This document shows, piece by piece, positions 50,492-61,861 of a DNA stretch of 64,000 nucleotides. Within the stretch, counting starts at the first letter, position 1; each line of letters begins with the position of its first letter. The DNA lies in the NCBI GenBank assembly GCA_047967505.1, contig CM106541.1; one strand, given 5' to 3'. The notes beneath the pieces were generated by a model. That model saw only the letters and a program-made list of their open reading frames with translations, was not told where the DNA came from and ran no database searches. This DNA comes from Dipteris shenzhenensis. Its lineage: Eukaryota > Polypodiophyta > Polypodiopsida > Gleicheniales. The position numbers and the translations under genes were made by a program.

Positions 50492-51076
50492 CTGGTCAAG
50501 AAATAGACAAGATTGTCACAGGTTCTTAAAGATTAGAGCAAGACAGCCAAAGGGGTTCTGAATTTCAGCACATACTGATTTTACCTAATATGAAATATAA
50601 ATGCACTTACTGCAAACTTTGATATATAGATTGCCAAAATATAATGACTCAAACGAACAAGAATAAGCCTAAATACGGTTAGATTATTCAAACCCTGAAT
50701 GCATAGACTGAAAGAAGACTGGGGCCAAGGAAAATTAAGAAGACCCTCAGACCCATGTGACTCATGCCCTCCCTGGCCAATTGGCAGCCAGCTAACCTAT
50801 CTGTGTAGCAGAATTCAGTGGCTAGATAAGGCATGCCAAGTTGTCCCATGTGACTAACCTGCTAACCAACCTACACTACCAGCACACCACTAATGGCCAT
50901 TGGCAAGAAATGCCGCAACCCAGTATACAGCCTCTGCAACCTCTTCCGAAAATTATCTAAATGAGCTGTAGCCTGCCCTAGCACAATCGAGAGCCTCAAT
51001 CCTCAGATGAGGGTAAACTCAACCCCTCCTGCACAACAAATTATTTCATATTCACCTCAAGAATGTTTCACACCTT
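50492..51076. other. VPS53 intron upstream of exon a
   Basis: 585 bp before copia D; nothing recognised. Confidence 0.6.
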
Positions 51077-51176
51077 GCAATTGTGAGTGGAAGGGAGAGA
51101 GCAAAGTATGAGAGCACGAGCAGGAGAGAGAGAGAGAGCTGAAAACGATAGTTGCAATAGATGAGCGTAATACAAC

Positions 51177-51650
51177 TGTCACACCGTTTCTTCTCTCCCT
51201 CTGTTCTCACTGCCTAATCACGGGAGTAGCACCTTACTATTCCTCCCAGCCAACTCTGCCAAGACTACCAAGCAAGAGAGAGATAGATTTGCACACCCAC
51301 TCACGTGGACAAAATCACAATCCTTATCTTCTCTCACTAGCCTTGACAGACCCCAAATCCCTAGATAGATCTAGATGCCACATGTCATCCATATAGGGCC
51401 TTCCTAATGCAACATTTCACCCCTCTCTTGGGATGCATTTAATTCCTTGCCCCTAGGCACAGTCTTTGCACTAGGCCCTTGGTCTCAGATCTATCTAGTC
51501 TGGTGCTATCAGCCCTCACCTAGGACCTTGACATTAATCCCTCCCGATCATTTACATAAAGCGCAAACACATGTATTACAAAAATAGATCCTATAAGGGA
51601 AATGTCGACTGATTCTTCCGAGGTCATGCTACCTCGGCTAGAGCGTAACA
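51177..51650 (-). repeat. Gypsy 2 3' LTR
   Basis: 474 bp, minus sense TGTTACGCTCTAGC...GTGTGACA. One difference from the 5' copy (taatgcaacatt versus taatgcagcatt, plus sense). Confidence 0.96.
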
Positions 51651-51662
51651 TTCCTTCCCTCT

Positions 51663-53018
51663 TCAGACATCAGCGTCCTCGATGATAAAGTCTGGGAACA
51701 CTCTCCGCAACTGATATACGGATTCCCAAGTAGCTTCGGATAGAGGCTGACCATGCCATGCAACCAACACCGTGGGTATCTTCCGATTTCGCATTTGCAT
51801 TGTTCCTCGGTCCAGGATTCTTGTTGGTTTGCGCCTTGCAATATCCTCTATCTCCTGAAACAAAACCACACCTTCGATTAGTGAGTCACCAGTATGTAAA
51901 AATTTCTTTAAACGTGAAACATGAAAAACCGGGTGCACCTTACACCCCTGTGGCAATTCTAATTTATAGGCTACACTGCCTATTCTTTTCAGAATTAACC
52001 ACGGCCCACAGTATCGAGGTGATAACTTAGCACACTCTCCTAAAGTCAACGACTTCGAGTGCGAAGGAATTCTGAGAAAAACTTTTTCTCCTTCTTCAAA
52101 TACTCTTATAGACCGACTTTCATCCGCATATACCTTGCCTCTATCCATAGCCTGGCGGATATTAGCTCTCGCAAGTGCTAGCATCTCCCGCATCTGAACT
52201 ACAAAGTTCGCGGCACTAGGCACTTTCTGAGGTACTCCAACTATAGTTGGATTGGCTGGCCTATAACCATAGTTCAGCTCAAACGGACTGAACCCAATAG
52301 ATGAATGTTTCCTATCATTGTAGGCAAACTCCAACAATGGCAACCACTTGTCCCATGTATGTTGCCTCAATGACACATATGCCCTCAGCATATCCTCTAA
52401 AGTTTGGTTGATTCTCTCCGTCTGACCATCCGTCTCAGGATGATCCCCACTACTCATTCCCAACTCAGTCCTTAGTGTCTCAAATACCGCTGTCCAAAAG
52501 TGACCGGTAAATCTGACATCTCTGTCTGACACTATGGATCTAGGCAATCCATGCAGACGAAATATATGTCTAATAAACAAATCCGCTACTTGCGGGGCAC
52601 TAATAGACTCTCTAGTCGGAATGAAGTGAGCCATCTTGGTTAGACGATCAACCACCACAAGGATAGAATTATACCCTCCTTGTGTTGCAGGTAACCCTAC
52701 AATGAAGTCCATGGAAATGCTCTCCCACTTACTTAGTGGTATTTCCAAGGGCTGTAAAAGTCCGGGTAGCTTCACCCGCTCGGCCTTACTTACCTGACAC
52801 GAGAAACACCGTGTCACATATTCATGAATATGCTTTTTCATCTTTGGCCAAAAGAAATCTCGCTTCACGAGATCATATGTCTTCTCGACTCCTGGATGTC
52901 CCGCACACGGGCTATCATGGCATTGTCGAATGACTCTCTGCCTGAGATCATTCTGACCAGGTACTACCACCTTGCCATTTCTAACTAGCATACCATCCCT
53001 TATGGCATATCTTGCATA
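51663..53018 (-). CDS. Gypsy 2 integrase and chromodomain-like end, 442 codons open
   Basis: Open from MLVRNGKVVVPGQNDLRQRV. Zinc region HDSPCAGHPGVEKTYDLVKR and CFSCQVSK; catalytic core MDFIVGLPATQGGYNSILVV, IVSDRDVRFTGHFW, HPETDGQTERINQTLEDMLR; then KVFLRIPSHSKSL and GPWLILKRIGSVAYKLELPQ; chromodomain-like VLVAWHGQPLSEATWESVYQ at the end. All three acidic integrase residues appear present. It is the best-preserved integrase in the window but follows upstream breaks in the polyprotein. Confidence 0.9.
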   Translation of the reverse strand, partial: YARYAIRDGMLVRNGKVVVPGQNDLRQRVIRQCHDSPCAGHPGVEKTYDLVKRDFFWPKMKKHIHEYVTRCFSCQVSKAERVKLPGLLQPLEIPLSKWESISMDFIVGLPATQGGYNSILVVVDRLTKMAHFIPTRESISAPQVADLFIRHIFRLHGLPRSIVSDRDVRFTGHFWTAVFETLRTELGMSSGDHPETDGQTERINQTLEDMLRAYVSLRQHTWDKWLPLLEFAYNDRKHSSIGFSPFELNYGYRPANPTIVGVPQKVPSAANFVVQMREMLALARANIRQAMDRGKVYADESRSIRVFEEGEKVFLRIPSHSKSLTLGECAKLSPRYCGPWLILKRIGSVAYKLELPQGCKVHPVFHVSRLKKFLHTGDSLIEGVVLFQEIEDIARRKPTRILDRGTMQMRNRKIPTVLVAWHGQPLSEATWESVYQLRRVFPDFIIEDADV

Positions 53019-53021
53019 AGT

Positions 53022-54711
53022 TTAGCCTTTTCTGGATGCCAGGTCATCCTTTTCATTTTCCCCGGGTTTTAACACACGAGCCTTAGGCCATAAGCTCTGG
53101 ACAAACTCGTCCACTTTTTGAGTTTCTCTGATCTCGGTCATTAGAGCACTCTCTAATACCGTGAAACTCAGGTTATGCATAATGCGAGACAACGCATCAG
53201 CTACCTTATTGTCTTTTCCTCTTCGGTACCGAATCGTTAGATTAAATTCCTGCATGAGCTCTGCCCACCTAGCTTGGCGGCCCCTCAAGTCAGGCTGCTT
53301 ACAGAAATGTTTCAGAGTATCATGATCTACATCCACATAAAACTCTGAACCATACAGATAATGCCTCCATGTTTTCAAAGCATGGATAACAGCATACAAC
53401 TCCAATTCATGAGTTGGCCAATTTCTTTGAGAGGGAGAAAGCTTCTTGCTTTCAAAGGCTACTGGCCTTCCCTCTTGAAGGAGGACTGCTCCTACCGCAA
53501 TGCCACTTGCATCGGTTTCTAGGAACAACGGTTTCTGGGGATCAACTATCTTTAACACCAATCCTGAGACCACAGCTTGTTTTATGGTGTTAAAACTTTC
53601 TTGTTGATTCTGTCCCCAAATAAAAGGTACTTTATCTGAGGTCAAATCAGTCAATGGCGATACTATTTCGGAATATCCTTTGATATGCCTTCTATAAAAC
53701 TGGACAAATCCCAAGAATGATCGCAACGCGGTCAGACTCTGAGGGATTGGCCAAGTTAGTATCGCAGCCACCTTCTTCGGATCCATTTCTACCCCCTGTG
53801 GAGTAATTATGAATCCTAAGTACTCAAGCCTAACCATACACAGTATAGTTTTCTTTTTTATTCACGTAAAGACTGGCTTTCCTCAAAGTACTGAACACTA
53901 TCCTTAAGTGTTCACAATGCTCAGTAACACTTTTACTGAATATCAAGATATCGTCAATAAAATGTACTACGAACTTTCCGATATACGGACGTAGTAAATC
54001 GTTCATAAGCATGACGAAGGTCGCTGGAGCATTGGTAAGTCCGAAGGGCATTACCAAAAACTCATAATGACCAAACCTGCTTCTAAAAGCGGTTTTATGC
54101 ACATCCTCGGCTCTAATCCGGATCTGATGATAGCCGCACTTAAGATCTATCTTGCTGAAAATCACGGCTCCATGTAATGCATCTAGCAAATCATCAATCC
54201 GAGCCATCGGATACCTGTGCTTAACAGTGATATTATTCAATGCTCTGTAATCTATACAGAGGCGAAACGTATCATCCTTTTTCCTCTTTAATATCACTGG
54301 TGAAGCAAAAGGTGAGAAACTTGGTTGAATCTGCCCCAACTTGAGGTATTCTTCCAGTTGCCTACGCACCTCCGCTTCCTCAGTAAAACTCATTCTATAG
54401 GGAGGTCTATTTACAGGTTCTGCCCCCGGGATCAACTCAATCTTATGCTGAACTTTCCGCTCTGGAGGTAACCCATAAGGTAGTTCATCCCTAAAACATT
54501 CAGAGAACTCCTCTGTTATAAGATTAGCCAGCTTGGCCATCTCACCACTTTGCGTAACATCAGTGCTAGCCGAAGACTCATCCACCGACTCTACCGATGC
54601 TGTGCAAAAGTATAAAAACTCTACTTGAGCCTTTCTGATTTCCATCACGGAAACCAACGGTCCCTGAGGTATATCTCTTTCACCTCGCAAGACATAAAGC
54701 ACATCATTCAT
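53022..54711 (-). pseudogene. Gypsy 2 RT and RNase H
   Basis: [62 protein letters not shown] and FIDD at 53,950-53,961. One extra A in an A-run near 53,853 shifts the frame, then RNase H continues (LETDASGIAVGAVLLQEGRP, RNWPTHELELYAVIHALKTW, KVADALSRIMHNL). A TAA at about 53,021 interrupts before the integrase, where gypsy 1 has a Gln codon. Confidence 0.9.
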
Positions 54712-56369
54712 CTTGAATTGATATACGTGCTTTTTCCAATCAATGGGGCTGGATTCTTTCTAGAATGCCACGCCATTCCCAGGGCTATATCTGCATGAGC
54801 AAGCTTGGTTATTTCAAAACCAAGCTTCTCAGCATAGTCCTGAATCCGAAGCTCTAACTGGGTAACCCTTTGGTCCCATACTTCAGTTGAACTTCCATCG
54901 GCCATCCTGACTGTATACGCATAGTCAGATGGACTTGTCTTTAATTTCAGCCTCTTCACGAGCTTGGAGTTAATCACATTGTGAGTTGACGCTGAGTCAA
55001 ACAACACAATGACATCATGACTGGCCACTTGCCCTTTCATTTTGATTAACTCCGTATCATTGAAGGCTGTATACCCCGTTGCTGCGGGCTTAGATAGGAT
55101 GTTATCAGGTGCACTCGTCACTAACTTAGTAACAGACACACAGAACAAACAAGGTACTAACCTCTGAGAAGATCCCGCTAGCTGAATCTGCATCTCTTCC
55201 GCTCTGGGACTTCCCTGCATCTCCACGTCGCACTCTGAGATCACCATCTCAGCCATCCGACGATCTTTATTACGTGGACAATCTCTCCACTGATGAGGTT
55301 GAAGGCAACCAAAGCATAAGCCTTCTCTCCTCGCTTTTTCCCTTTGTTCCGGGTTCAAGGGAGACTTAGACCAAGCCCGGGCTGCCATTGGAGTTACTTT
55401 TCTCTTCACTCCAATGGTGGTACTTGGTTTAGGAGTTTCAGCCGGTCTCGCCTGCTTGGCTTGACCACTCGGCTGCGAACCACTCCCTCTACTAGTCCAC
55501 TTCTTCTTAAACCCAGATTTCTTCGGATACCCATACTGGGTTCCGACCTGTGCAAACCCACTTGGCTTGCTGCCCTTGGCATCCTCGTAGTTCAGGGCTA
55601 TAGCTATTGCATCATCTAGCGTGTTCGCGTACTTAGCCCGAACTTCCATTTTTATTCGATCATTCAATCCAAATATGAAATCTTTCACTTGGATTGATTG
55701 AGGCAGGGGTTCGTCAACCTTCATTACACTCTCTCGAAACTTATCAGTGTATTCTGCCACTGATAAATTTCTCTGACGCAGGTTCCTATATTGATCCCAA
55801 GCTCGGGATGCCTCGTCAGGAGGTAAGAAGTGTTTCCTGAACTCTCTTTTAAACCCCTCCCAGGTAGTGGATGCTATACCGTCTTTTTGTTGTTTAATCC
55901 ACCACCGATCCGCAGCCTCACTAAACATATGGGTGGCCTCGCGGATCTTTTTGATGTCATTTCTGATCTCACAAATGGCGAACGCCTCGTCCCATTTGTG
56001 TAGCCAGGTCTCAATGACATCGGAGCTACGGTCGTTCATCCGGCCAGAATACTTTTCCGGTCTGTAATTAGCAATATTTGGCACTTTAGCCTTCCTAGGC
56101 TCGACCGTATGGACACTAGACTCCAGTTCCATTGGAGCCTTTCCCTTCTCTTCTCAAGAAGGTCTGGCAGACATACTCTGTAGCACTCTCCTAAGTTCAG
56201 ATTGCCCTGCGTTGGCTTGTAATTGCTGCGCTAACAACTGTTGCAAGGCATCTTCCAGCAATGCAATCCTGCCAGATAAAGTGTGAGCTACTGGGCGCGA
56301 TCCCTGCTGGGTCGGCCGGACTCCTGATTCACCAGGGTCCCTCCTGGAAGCCCCTTCTTCTGCTTCCAT
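54708..56369 (-). pseudogene. Gypsy 2 gag and protease
   Basis: ATG at 56,369 (MEAEEGASRR) with coiled segment RIALLEDALQQLLAQQLQAN, then TGA at 56,154 in the same frame as the long downstream frame from 56,132. Gag core WLHKWDEAFAICEIRNDIKK; knuckle CFGCLQPHQWRDC at 55,278-55,316, again CX2CX3HX4C. Protease LFDSASTHNVINSKLVKRLK with DSA in place of DSG. The frame ends by a 2-bp insertion near 54,745 relative to gypsy 1. Confidence 0.9.
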
Positions 56370-57351
56370 TTAGTTCAATAGGTGTTTTGTTTTGGGGTTT
56401 TTTTTTTTTTTTTTTTTTTTTTAAACACCCTTAGAACAATGTAATCACAAACTGACACAATTCAGGGTACTGACACTCTGAACACAATTCCCTATACTAG
56501 GGAATTCTTGCAATCCCACCTTCACACCGATCACGTATTTAATACAGGCATGTATCACATATGGCGCTTTTCCCGGTACTAGGGAAATTCCTGCAGTCAA
56601 ATTCTAACTGAAGTACACAGGCATCATATGTCCCTATAACATCGTAGACCGTAAATTCTATGCAAGCGGAGCATCAACAAATTGACTCAAAAGAAAAAAA
56701 CACCGAATTGACACAAGTGACAGAGAGCTCCCTGGTCTATGAACTCGTTCACCAATGAGGCTCGCGAGATAGTCACAAATCCAGATGTCCACGAAACCTG
56801 CTCTCTGAGCAGAACCTGTATAAGGACTCAAGTCTAACCCCTGTCACGGATCAACCCTCCACGTACTGTCTGCTTGTAAATAATACGTGGCTATCAAACC
56901 CTTTGTAGTCTCTGAGTTACCGATCGGCGCCGTGCCTTCAGAGATCCCTGTTCCATCAGGGCTCCGGTGATACCAGCAACTGTCACACCATTTCAGTCGA
57001 TGACGATCTCCCACTCCTGGACTAGTACCTGCGCTAACGATCTACTCTCCAGCTAACCCCTCGAACTGCCTTCGTCAAAAGTGCGCTGCACATCGACGTC
57101 GCGATCGACGCGTCCCCTCATCTAACAGTCTGGACGATCAACCAGACCACCATCAGCCCGTCACTACTCACGGCCGCTGCGAAATCGCCATAGTCCTTGC
57201 TTGTGGGCATCGCCGAATCCGTAAATCCACCAACCTACGGGACCCCAGTCTGAAGTCTGTTAGTTCGTCGATTCGTAGGGCCCCACGTTCAGCCCATCGA
57301 CATGCGCTGCCCACAGGTCTACGCTCCACTCCTTTCCCCTACACAGCCTAA
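56370..57351 (-). other. Gypsy 2 untranslated leader
   Basis: About 980 bp between primer-binding site and gag ATG, including a T-run (plus sense) at about 56,398-56,422. No coding signal. Confidence 0.75.
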
Positions 57352-57363
57352 GCTCTGATACCA
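57352..57363 (-). other. Gypsy 2 primer-binding site
   Basis: Minus-sense TGGTATCAGAGC, two bases from the 5' LTR; initiator methionine tRNA type. Confidence 0.92.
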
Positions 57364-57365
57364 AC

Positions 57366-57839
57366 TGTCACACCGTTTCTTCTCTCCCTCTGTTCTCACT
57401 GCCTAATCACGGGAGTAGCACCTTACTATTCCTCCCAGCCAACTCTGCCAAGACTACCAAGCAAGAGAGAGATAGATTTGCACACCCACTCACGTGGACA
57501 AAATCACAATCCTTATCTTCTCTCACTAGCCTTGACAGACCCCAAATCCCTAGATAGATCTAGATGCCACATGTCATCCATATAGGGCCTTCCTAATGCA
57601 GCATTTCACCCCTCTCTTGGGATGCATTTAATTCCTTGCCCCTAGGCACAGTCTTTGCACTAGGCCCTTGGTCTCAGATCTATCTAGTCTGGTGCTATCA
57701 GCCCTCACCTAGGACCTTGACATTAATCCCTCCCGATCATTTACATAAAGCGCAAACACATGTATTACAAAAATAGATCCTATAAGGGAAATGTCGACTG
57801 ATTCTTCCGAGGTCATGCTACCTCGGCTAGAGCGTAACA
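57366..57839 (-). repeat. Gypsy 2 5' LTR
   Basis: 474 bp, adjacent to the ACAAC duplication outside and the primer-binding site inside. Confidence 0.96.
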
Positions 57840-58049
57840 ACAACTGAAGAGAGTGATAGGTTTTGTCTAAGTGACAAAACCTTGTCCTTCACTAACCGTA
57901 GTTAGTGAACTAACTGTGGTTAGGGGGGAAAACCTCTAAGTGAGGGAAAAGTGCCCCTAGCCTACTTATTACATTACATTGGTCACTGCTAAATTATAAC
58001 AATAATTCTAACACCCCCTGCAATGCCAATGTCATGTACAAGGAAATGA

Positions 58050-59453
58050 TCAATCACCAAAAGGAGATAAGTTCAGGGCACTGCGAAATGCCTCAAACTT
58101 TTCACGTGGAAGTGCTTTGGTGAAAATGTCTGCAACATTGTCATGTGTTGACACATAGATCATACTGATCTCTCCTACATGCAACTTCTCTCTGACGTAG
58201 TGATAGTGAACCTCAATGTGCTTCGTGCGAGCATGAAACACAGGATTCTTTGCCACTGCAATAGCACTCTGACTATCAGTGAGAATTAGAGAAGGACCCT
58301 CCAATGAAAGATGAAGATCAGCAAATAAACGACGCAGCCAAACACATTCAGCTGTTGCTGTGAAAGCTGCCCTGTACTCAGCTTCACACGAAGAGGTAGC
58401 CACTATAGATTGTTTCTTGCTCAACCAAGAAATACAAGCTTTGCCCAAAAACATCAAGCCAAAAGACTTGGTACCTTGCAAATAAGGGAAGATGCGTTTT
58501 ACAGCCTGCCAATGCATAGTCTTTGGGCTGTGCATATATCTGCTCACCTGAGAAACTGCAAACTGAATATTAGGTCGTGTATTGCAGAGATAAATGAGGC
58601 ATCCAACAGCCTGACTGTAGAGTGTGACATCAAATGATTCACCTGCTTCATGCATTGTAAGCTTCAGCCCCGGCTCCATGGGAGTAGCTATGGGCTTACA
58701 ATCTTGCATGTTGAATCTGTCCAAGAGTTTCTGCACATACTTGGATTGAGACATAACGATGCCACTTTTCTTTTGAGTGAACTGGATCCCCAAATAAAAG
58801 TGTAGCAGCCCCAAATCTAACATGTCAAAAGTGGTCTGCAATTCAGCTTTAAAATCTGCAATATTATCTTCATTTGACCCTGTGAGCAGTAAGTCATCTA
58901 CATAAAGAATGATGACTAAAATATCCCCCCCATCCTTCTTGATGTAGAGGGTGCTCTCAGTTGGACTATTGTGCAGCCCCTTGCTAGTCAGAAAGGCATG
59001 AATTTTGGCATACCATGCACGTGGGGCTTGTTTCAGCCCATACAAAGCTTTATTCAGCTTGCATACCTGAAGTGCATTTCCTGAAATTTCAAAGCCTAGA
59101 GGTTGTTTGACATAAACCTCTTCCAACAAGTCTCCATTAAGGAAGGCTGTTTTAATGTCCAACTCATGAACATTCCATTGAAAATTTGCAGCCATAGCTA
59201 TAACTGACCGGATGGTTGTCATTCTGGATGTAGGAGCAAAAGTCTCCTCATTGTCTATGCCCTTTTTCTGAGCATATCCTTTTGCAACCAGCCTTGCCTT
59301 GTACCGATCAATGGTCCCATCTGGCTTTCTTCTAACTTTGAAAATCCACCGAGTACCTATGGCATGTTTACCTAGTGGCAAATCGACAACTTCCCATGTC
59401 TGATTTTTTTGAATGGACTGCAATTCATCGTGCATGGCATTCATCCAATGCAC
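58050..59453 (-). CDS. Copia D RT-RNase H frame, 467 codons open
   Basis: Open frame starting MHWMNAMHDELQSIQKNQTW. RT motifs: KARLVAKGYAQKKGIDNEET, ELDIKTAFLNGDLLEEVYVK, ALYGLKQAPRAWYAKIHAFL and YVDD at 58,893-58,904. RNase H follows (KKQSIVATSSCEAEYRAAFT, TDSQSAIAVAKNPVF) to ALNLSPFGD and the stop. It is interior to a polyprotein whose upstream part is broken, so it is unlikely to be expressed as such; catalytic residues appear intact. About 50 residues between GLMFLGKA and CISWLSKK look deleted relative to copia A. Confidence 0.85.
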   Translation of the reverse strand: MHWMNAMHDELQSIQKNQTWEVVDLPLGKHAIGTRWIFKVRRKPDGTIDRYKARLVAKGYAQKKGIDNEETFAPTSRMTTIRSVIAMAANFQWNVHELDIKTAFLNGDLLEEVYVKQPLGFEISGNALQVCKLNKALYGLKQAPRAWYAKIHAFLTSKGLHNSPTESTLYIKKDGGDILVIILYVDDLLLTGSNEDNIADFKAELQTTFDMLDLGLLHFYLGIQFTQKKSGIVMSQSKYVQKLLDRFNMQDCKPIATPMEPGLKLTMHEAGESFDVTLYSQAVGCLIYLCNTRPNIQFAVSQVSRYMHSPKTMHWQAVKRIFPYLQGTKSFGLMFLGKACISWLSKKQSIVATSSCEAEYRAAFTATAECVWLRRLFADLHLSLEGPSLILTDSQSAIAVAKNPVFHARTKHIEVHYHYVREKLHVGEISMIYVSTHDNVADIFTKALPREKFEAFRSALNLSPFGD

Positions 59454-59493
59454 ATTATCCTGTGCCTCTTCAAATGTCTCAGGCTCCTCCTCA

Positions 59494-59925
59494 TCAATTT
59501 TGCTGAGGAGTTAGCCTCACTGTAAGCTGATGTACAATGCCCTTGTCTTTCAAAAAAGCATCAAAATCTACAGACAAATACTCCCCTCCTCTATCTGTGC
59601 ATAATGTCTGTATCTTGAGTCCTGATTCATTCTCAACCATGGCTGCAAAGTGTTTGAAAACCATAAACACTTCTGATTTGTGTTTCAGCCCATATACCCA
59701 AGTGTAGTTGGAGTAGTCATCTATAAAAGTGACAAAGTAAAAATGACCACCCAATGATGGAGTCCTCATGGGACCACAGACATCATTATGGATAAGCTGT
59801 AATTTTCGAACAGCTTTTACTGACCCATCCTTCTTAAAAGGAAATTTGTGCATTTTACCAAGAATGCACCCTTCACAGGCATGTGAAGGAGGTGTTTCAA
59901 GGAGGCAATGCATCAACCATGGCAT
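59494..59925 (-). pseudogene. Copia D integrase, C-terminus deleted
   Basis: HACEGCILGKMHKFPFKKDG (zinc region), LIHNDVCGPMRTPSLGGHFY, FVTFIDDYSNYTWVYGLKHK, LCTDRGGEYLSVDFDAFLKD, QLTVRLTPQQN, then a stop. Sequence passes at once to the RT linker (DEEEPETFEEAQD), so the third integrase catalytic region and C-terminal domain, a few hundred residues with linker, are missing. Confidence 0.87.
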
Positions 59926-61480
59926 GTTTTTGAAGCGTCATCAAGCTGCCATAATGCATGTGTCCATATCTGGCAGTAGGAGTGCAAACTGCAAGAGCAT
60001 GTGCTGGTCTTTTCTCATACATGTCAAGCTGAAAAAGACCACGTAACAAAGTGCCAGACAATCTCAAGGCATAGTCATTCTCTCTGTCATGGACTGCACA
60101 CTTGTCATCTTCAAAAATGACCTGAAATCCAGCTCTGTTAAGAGTGGATACTGAAAGTAGATTTTTTGTGATACCAGGCACATACAAGACATCAGAAATT
60201 TTGAATGTTGAGCCATCAATGGCTGTAAGTTCAACTTCTCCTGTACCACGAACTGAATAGTAGTTGTTGTTGGCACATGTGACCTTTTTACCAACGGGTG
60301 GTGGATGCAGAGATGTGAAAAGACACTTCCTGGAAGTGAGATGCTTTGAGGCACCGCTATCAAAATACCTTGTATTTTGTGTCTCATTGACACTAAAAGC
60401 TGATGCATCCTTGGAAGAATCATAACTGCATGTCAGAAAAGCATAAGAGTCATGATTACAAGTGGCTGTACTATCCGAAGCAGCCAACTGAGAGTCTGAA
60501 ATGCAAGACAAGAAGGCATAGTCGTGCTCCACAAAGTTGGCTGTAGCTTGCTCATTGTCAGATGCATGAGGAGCTGAATCTGAAACAGCCATGCCAGAGC
60601 TGTTTTTCTTTTCTTTTGCAACCCTTTTCTTGCATTCTCCAATGTAGTGACCTAGCTTTTTGCAGTAATGACATATTCCCTTCTTTTTGGGTTTACCTGC
60701 ATCACCCTTAGCCTTTTGAGAAGGCTGTCTTGAACCACTGGAAGGCTGATTTGCTGAAGTCTTTGCCTGTCCCTTTACTTTAGGCTTGAATTTTGAAAGC
60801 ATGGCATGTTCACCTACTCGTGAAGCCATGTTTTTCCTAGTCTGCTCTTCCTGCAACAGAAGTCCTATCAACTCGTGAAAATTGAGAGGATTTGCACCCC
60901 CCCTCAATGACAAATTCAGCGAGGTATGAAAGCTGAGATAAGACTCAGGAAGAGAATTCAAAGTAGTGGTAATCATCTCTGAATCAGGAATGATCTCATC
61001 AATATTCAGCAATTGCTCTCGTAAATCCTGTAGCTTTGTGAGGTGCACTGACTTGGAGTCAACCTCTTCCATATGTGTATGAGACAATTCTCTTTTCAAA
61101 AAAGACACCCTGGCATCATTCCGAGCTGCATACATGCTCTCCAAAATATCCCATACTGCCTTTGAGGTCTTACCCGACCGGATATGCGGAATGATGAATC
61201 TTTTCACTGAAAGAGAAATACATGACAAAGCTAAAGCATCACGTGAATCCCATCTCTTTTGCTCTGGAGTGGTAGGTATAACTGCACCAATAACTTGTGC
61301 TGCAGCTGTACCCTGTGCACGACCTCTGCCTCCTCCTTGTTGGGGAGGGGTATTAGGTGCTACATTTGCTGGCCGGAACTCATCCCCATTTACATAGTCA
61401 AACAAATTACGGGGAATCAGAATATTGTGTACCATAAAACTCCAGAGGGAGTAGTTGGTACCATCCAGCTTATCCTCTTG
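59897..61480 (-). pseudogene. Copia D gag and protease
   Basis: KLDGTNYSLWSF opens the conserved gag; no in-frame ATG lies before MVHNILIPRNLFDYV (61,435), and a stop occurs shortly upstream, so the native start is lost or lies in that short interval. Gag core KRFIIPHIRSGKTSKAVWDI; zinc knuckle CHYCKKLGHYIGEC (canonical spacing); protease YFDSGASKHLTSRKC; pre-integrase RYGHMHYGSLMTLQKHAMVD. The frame is open for 512 codons from the internal ATG, then shifts near 59,910. Confidence 0.88.
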
Positions 61481-61861
61481 TGAGAGACCACTGAACTGGA
61501 AATCATTCTAATCTGTAATGTCTCTATCAGAAATGTGCCAGAGCATCCAATCTCTCCCAAAACCTGCCAAAAGTGCTTCAAAACACTCACAAAAAGGCAA
61601 TGTCAACTGAAACCTGCAAAATTGCTCTCCCAACACAAAAGCCCCAATTTGTGGCTTGAAATTGCAACCAAAAAGGGGCAAATGGTCTGAAAGCCCCAAA
61701 TGTTGCACAAATTGCTCTCTGCCTGCAAAAGCCCCAAATTTCAATGCAAAATTACAGTGTGATTGCAAAAGCCCCAAATTTGACAAAATTCCCAATACAG
61801 AAAATGTGTCCAAATCTGCCCACAAAATGACCTGCACAGCAAATTTCTGCCTCGAATGACA

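Larger units (their letters stand above)
51177..57839 (-). mobile_element. Ty3/gypsy chromovirus-like element 2, young, complete structure
   Basis: 6.66 kb, target duplication ACAAC at 51,172-51,176 and 57,840-57,844. Both LTRs are 474 bp and I find one difference between them. The primer-binding site is at 57,352-57,363 (minus sense). It has the same family and domain order as gypsy 1, with very similar pol but clearly diverged LTR interiors. The frame has one stop near the gag start, two small frameshifts and one further stop. It lies in the sense direction of VPS53 inside the 3' LTR of copia D. Confidence 0.96.
51082..58013 (-). repeat. Copia D 3' LTR, split by gypsy 2
   Basis: Real LTR sequence is 51,082-51,176 and 57,845-58,013, with the ACAAC duplication (51,172-51,176 and 57,840-57,844) marking the insertion. 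It differs from the 5' LTR at roughly a dozen positions by eye, so copia D is clearly older than gypsy 2. Confidence 0.92.

Noticed and set aside
56398-56422. T-run as a LINE or SINE poly(A) tail
   Set aside because: It lies in the gypsy 2 leader with no retroposon body next to it; gypsy 1 has A-rich runs in the equivalent place (21,720-21,765).
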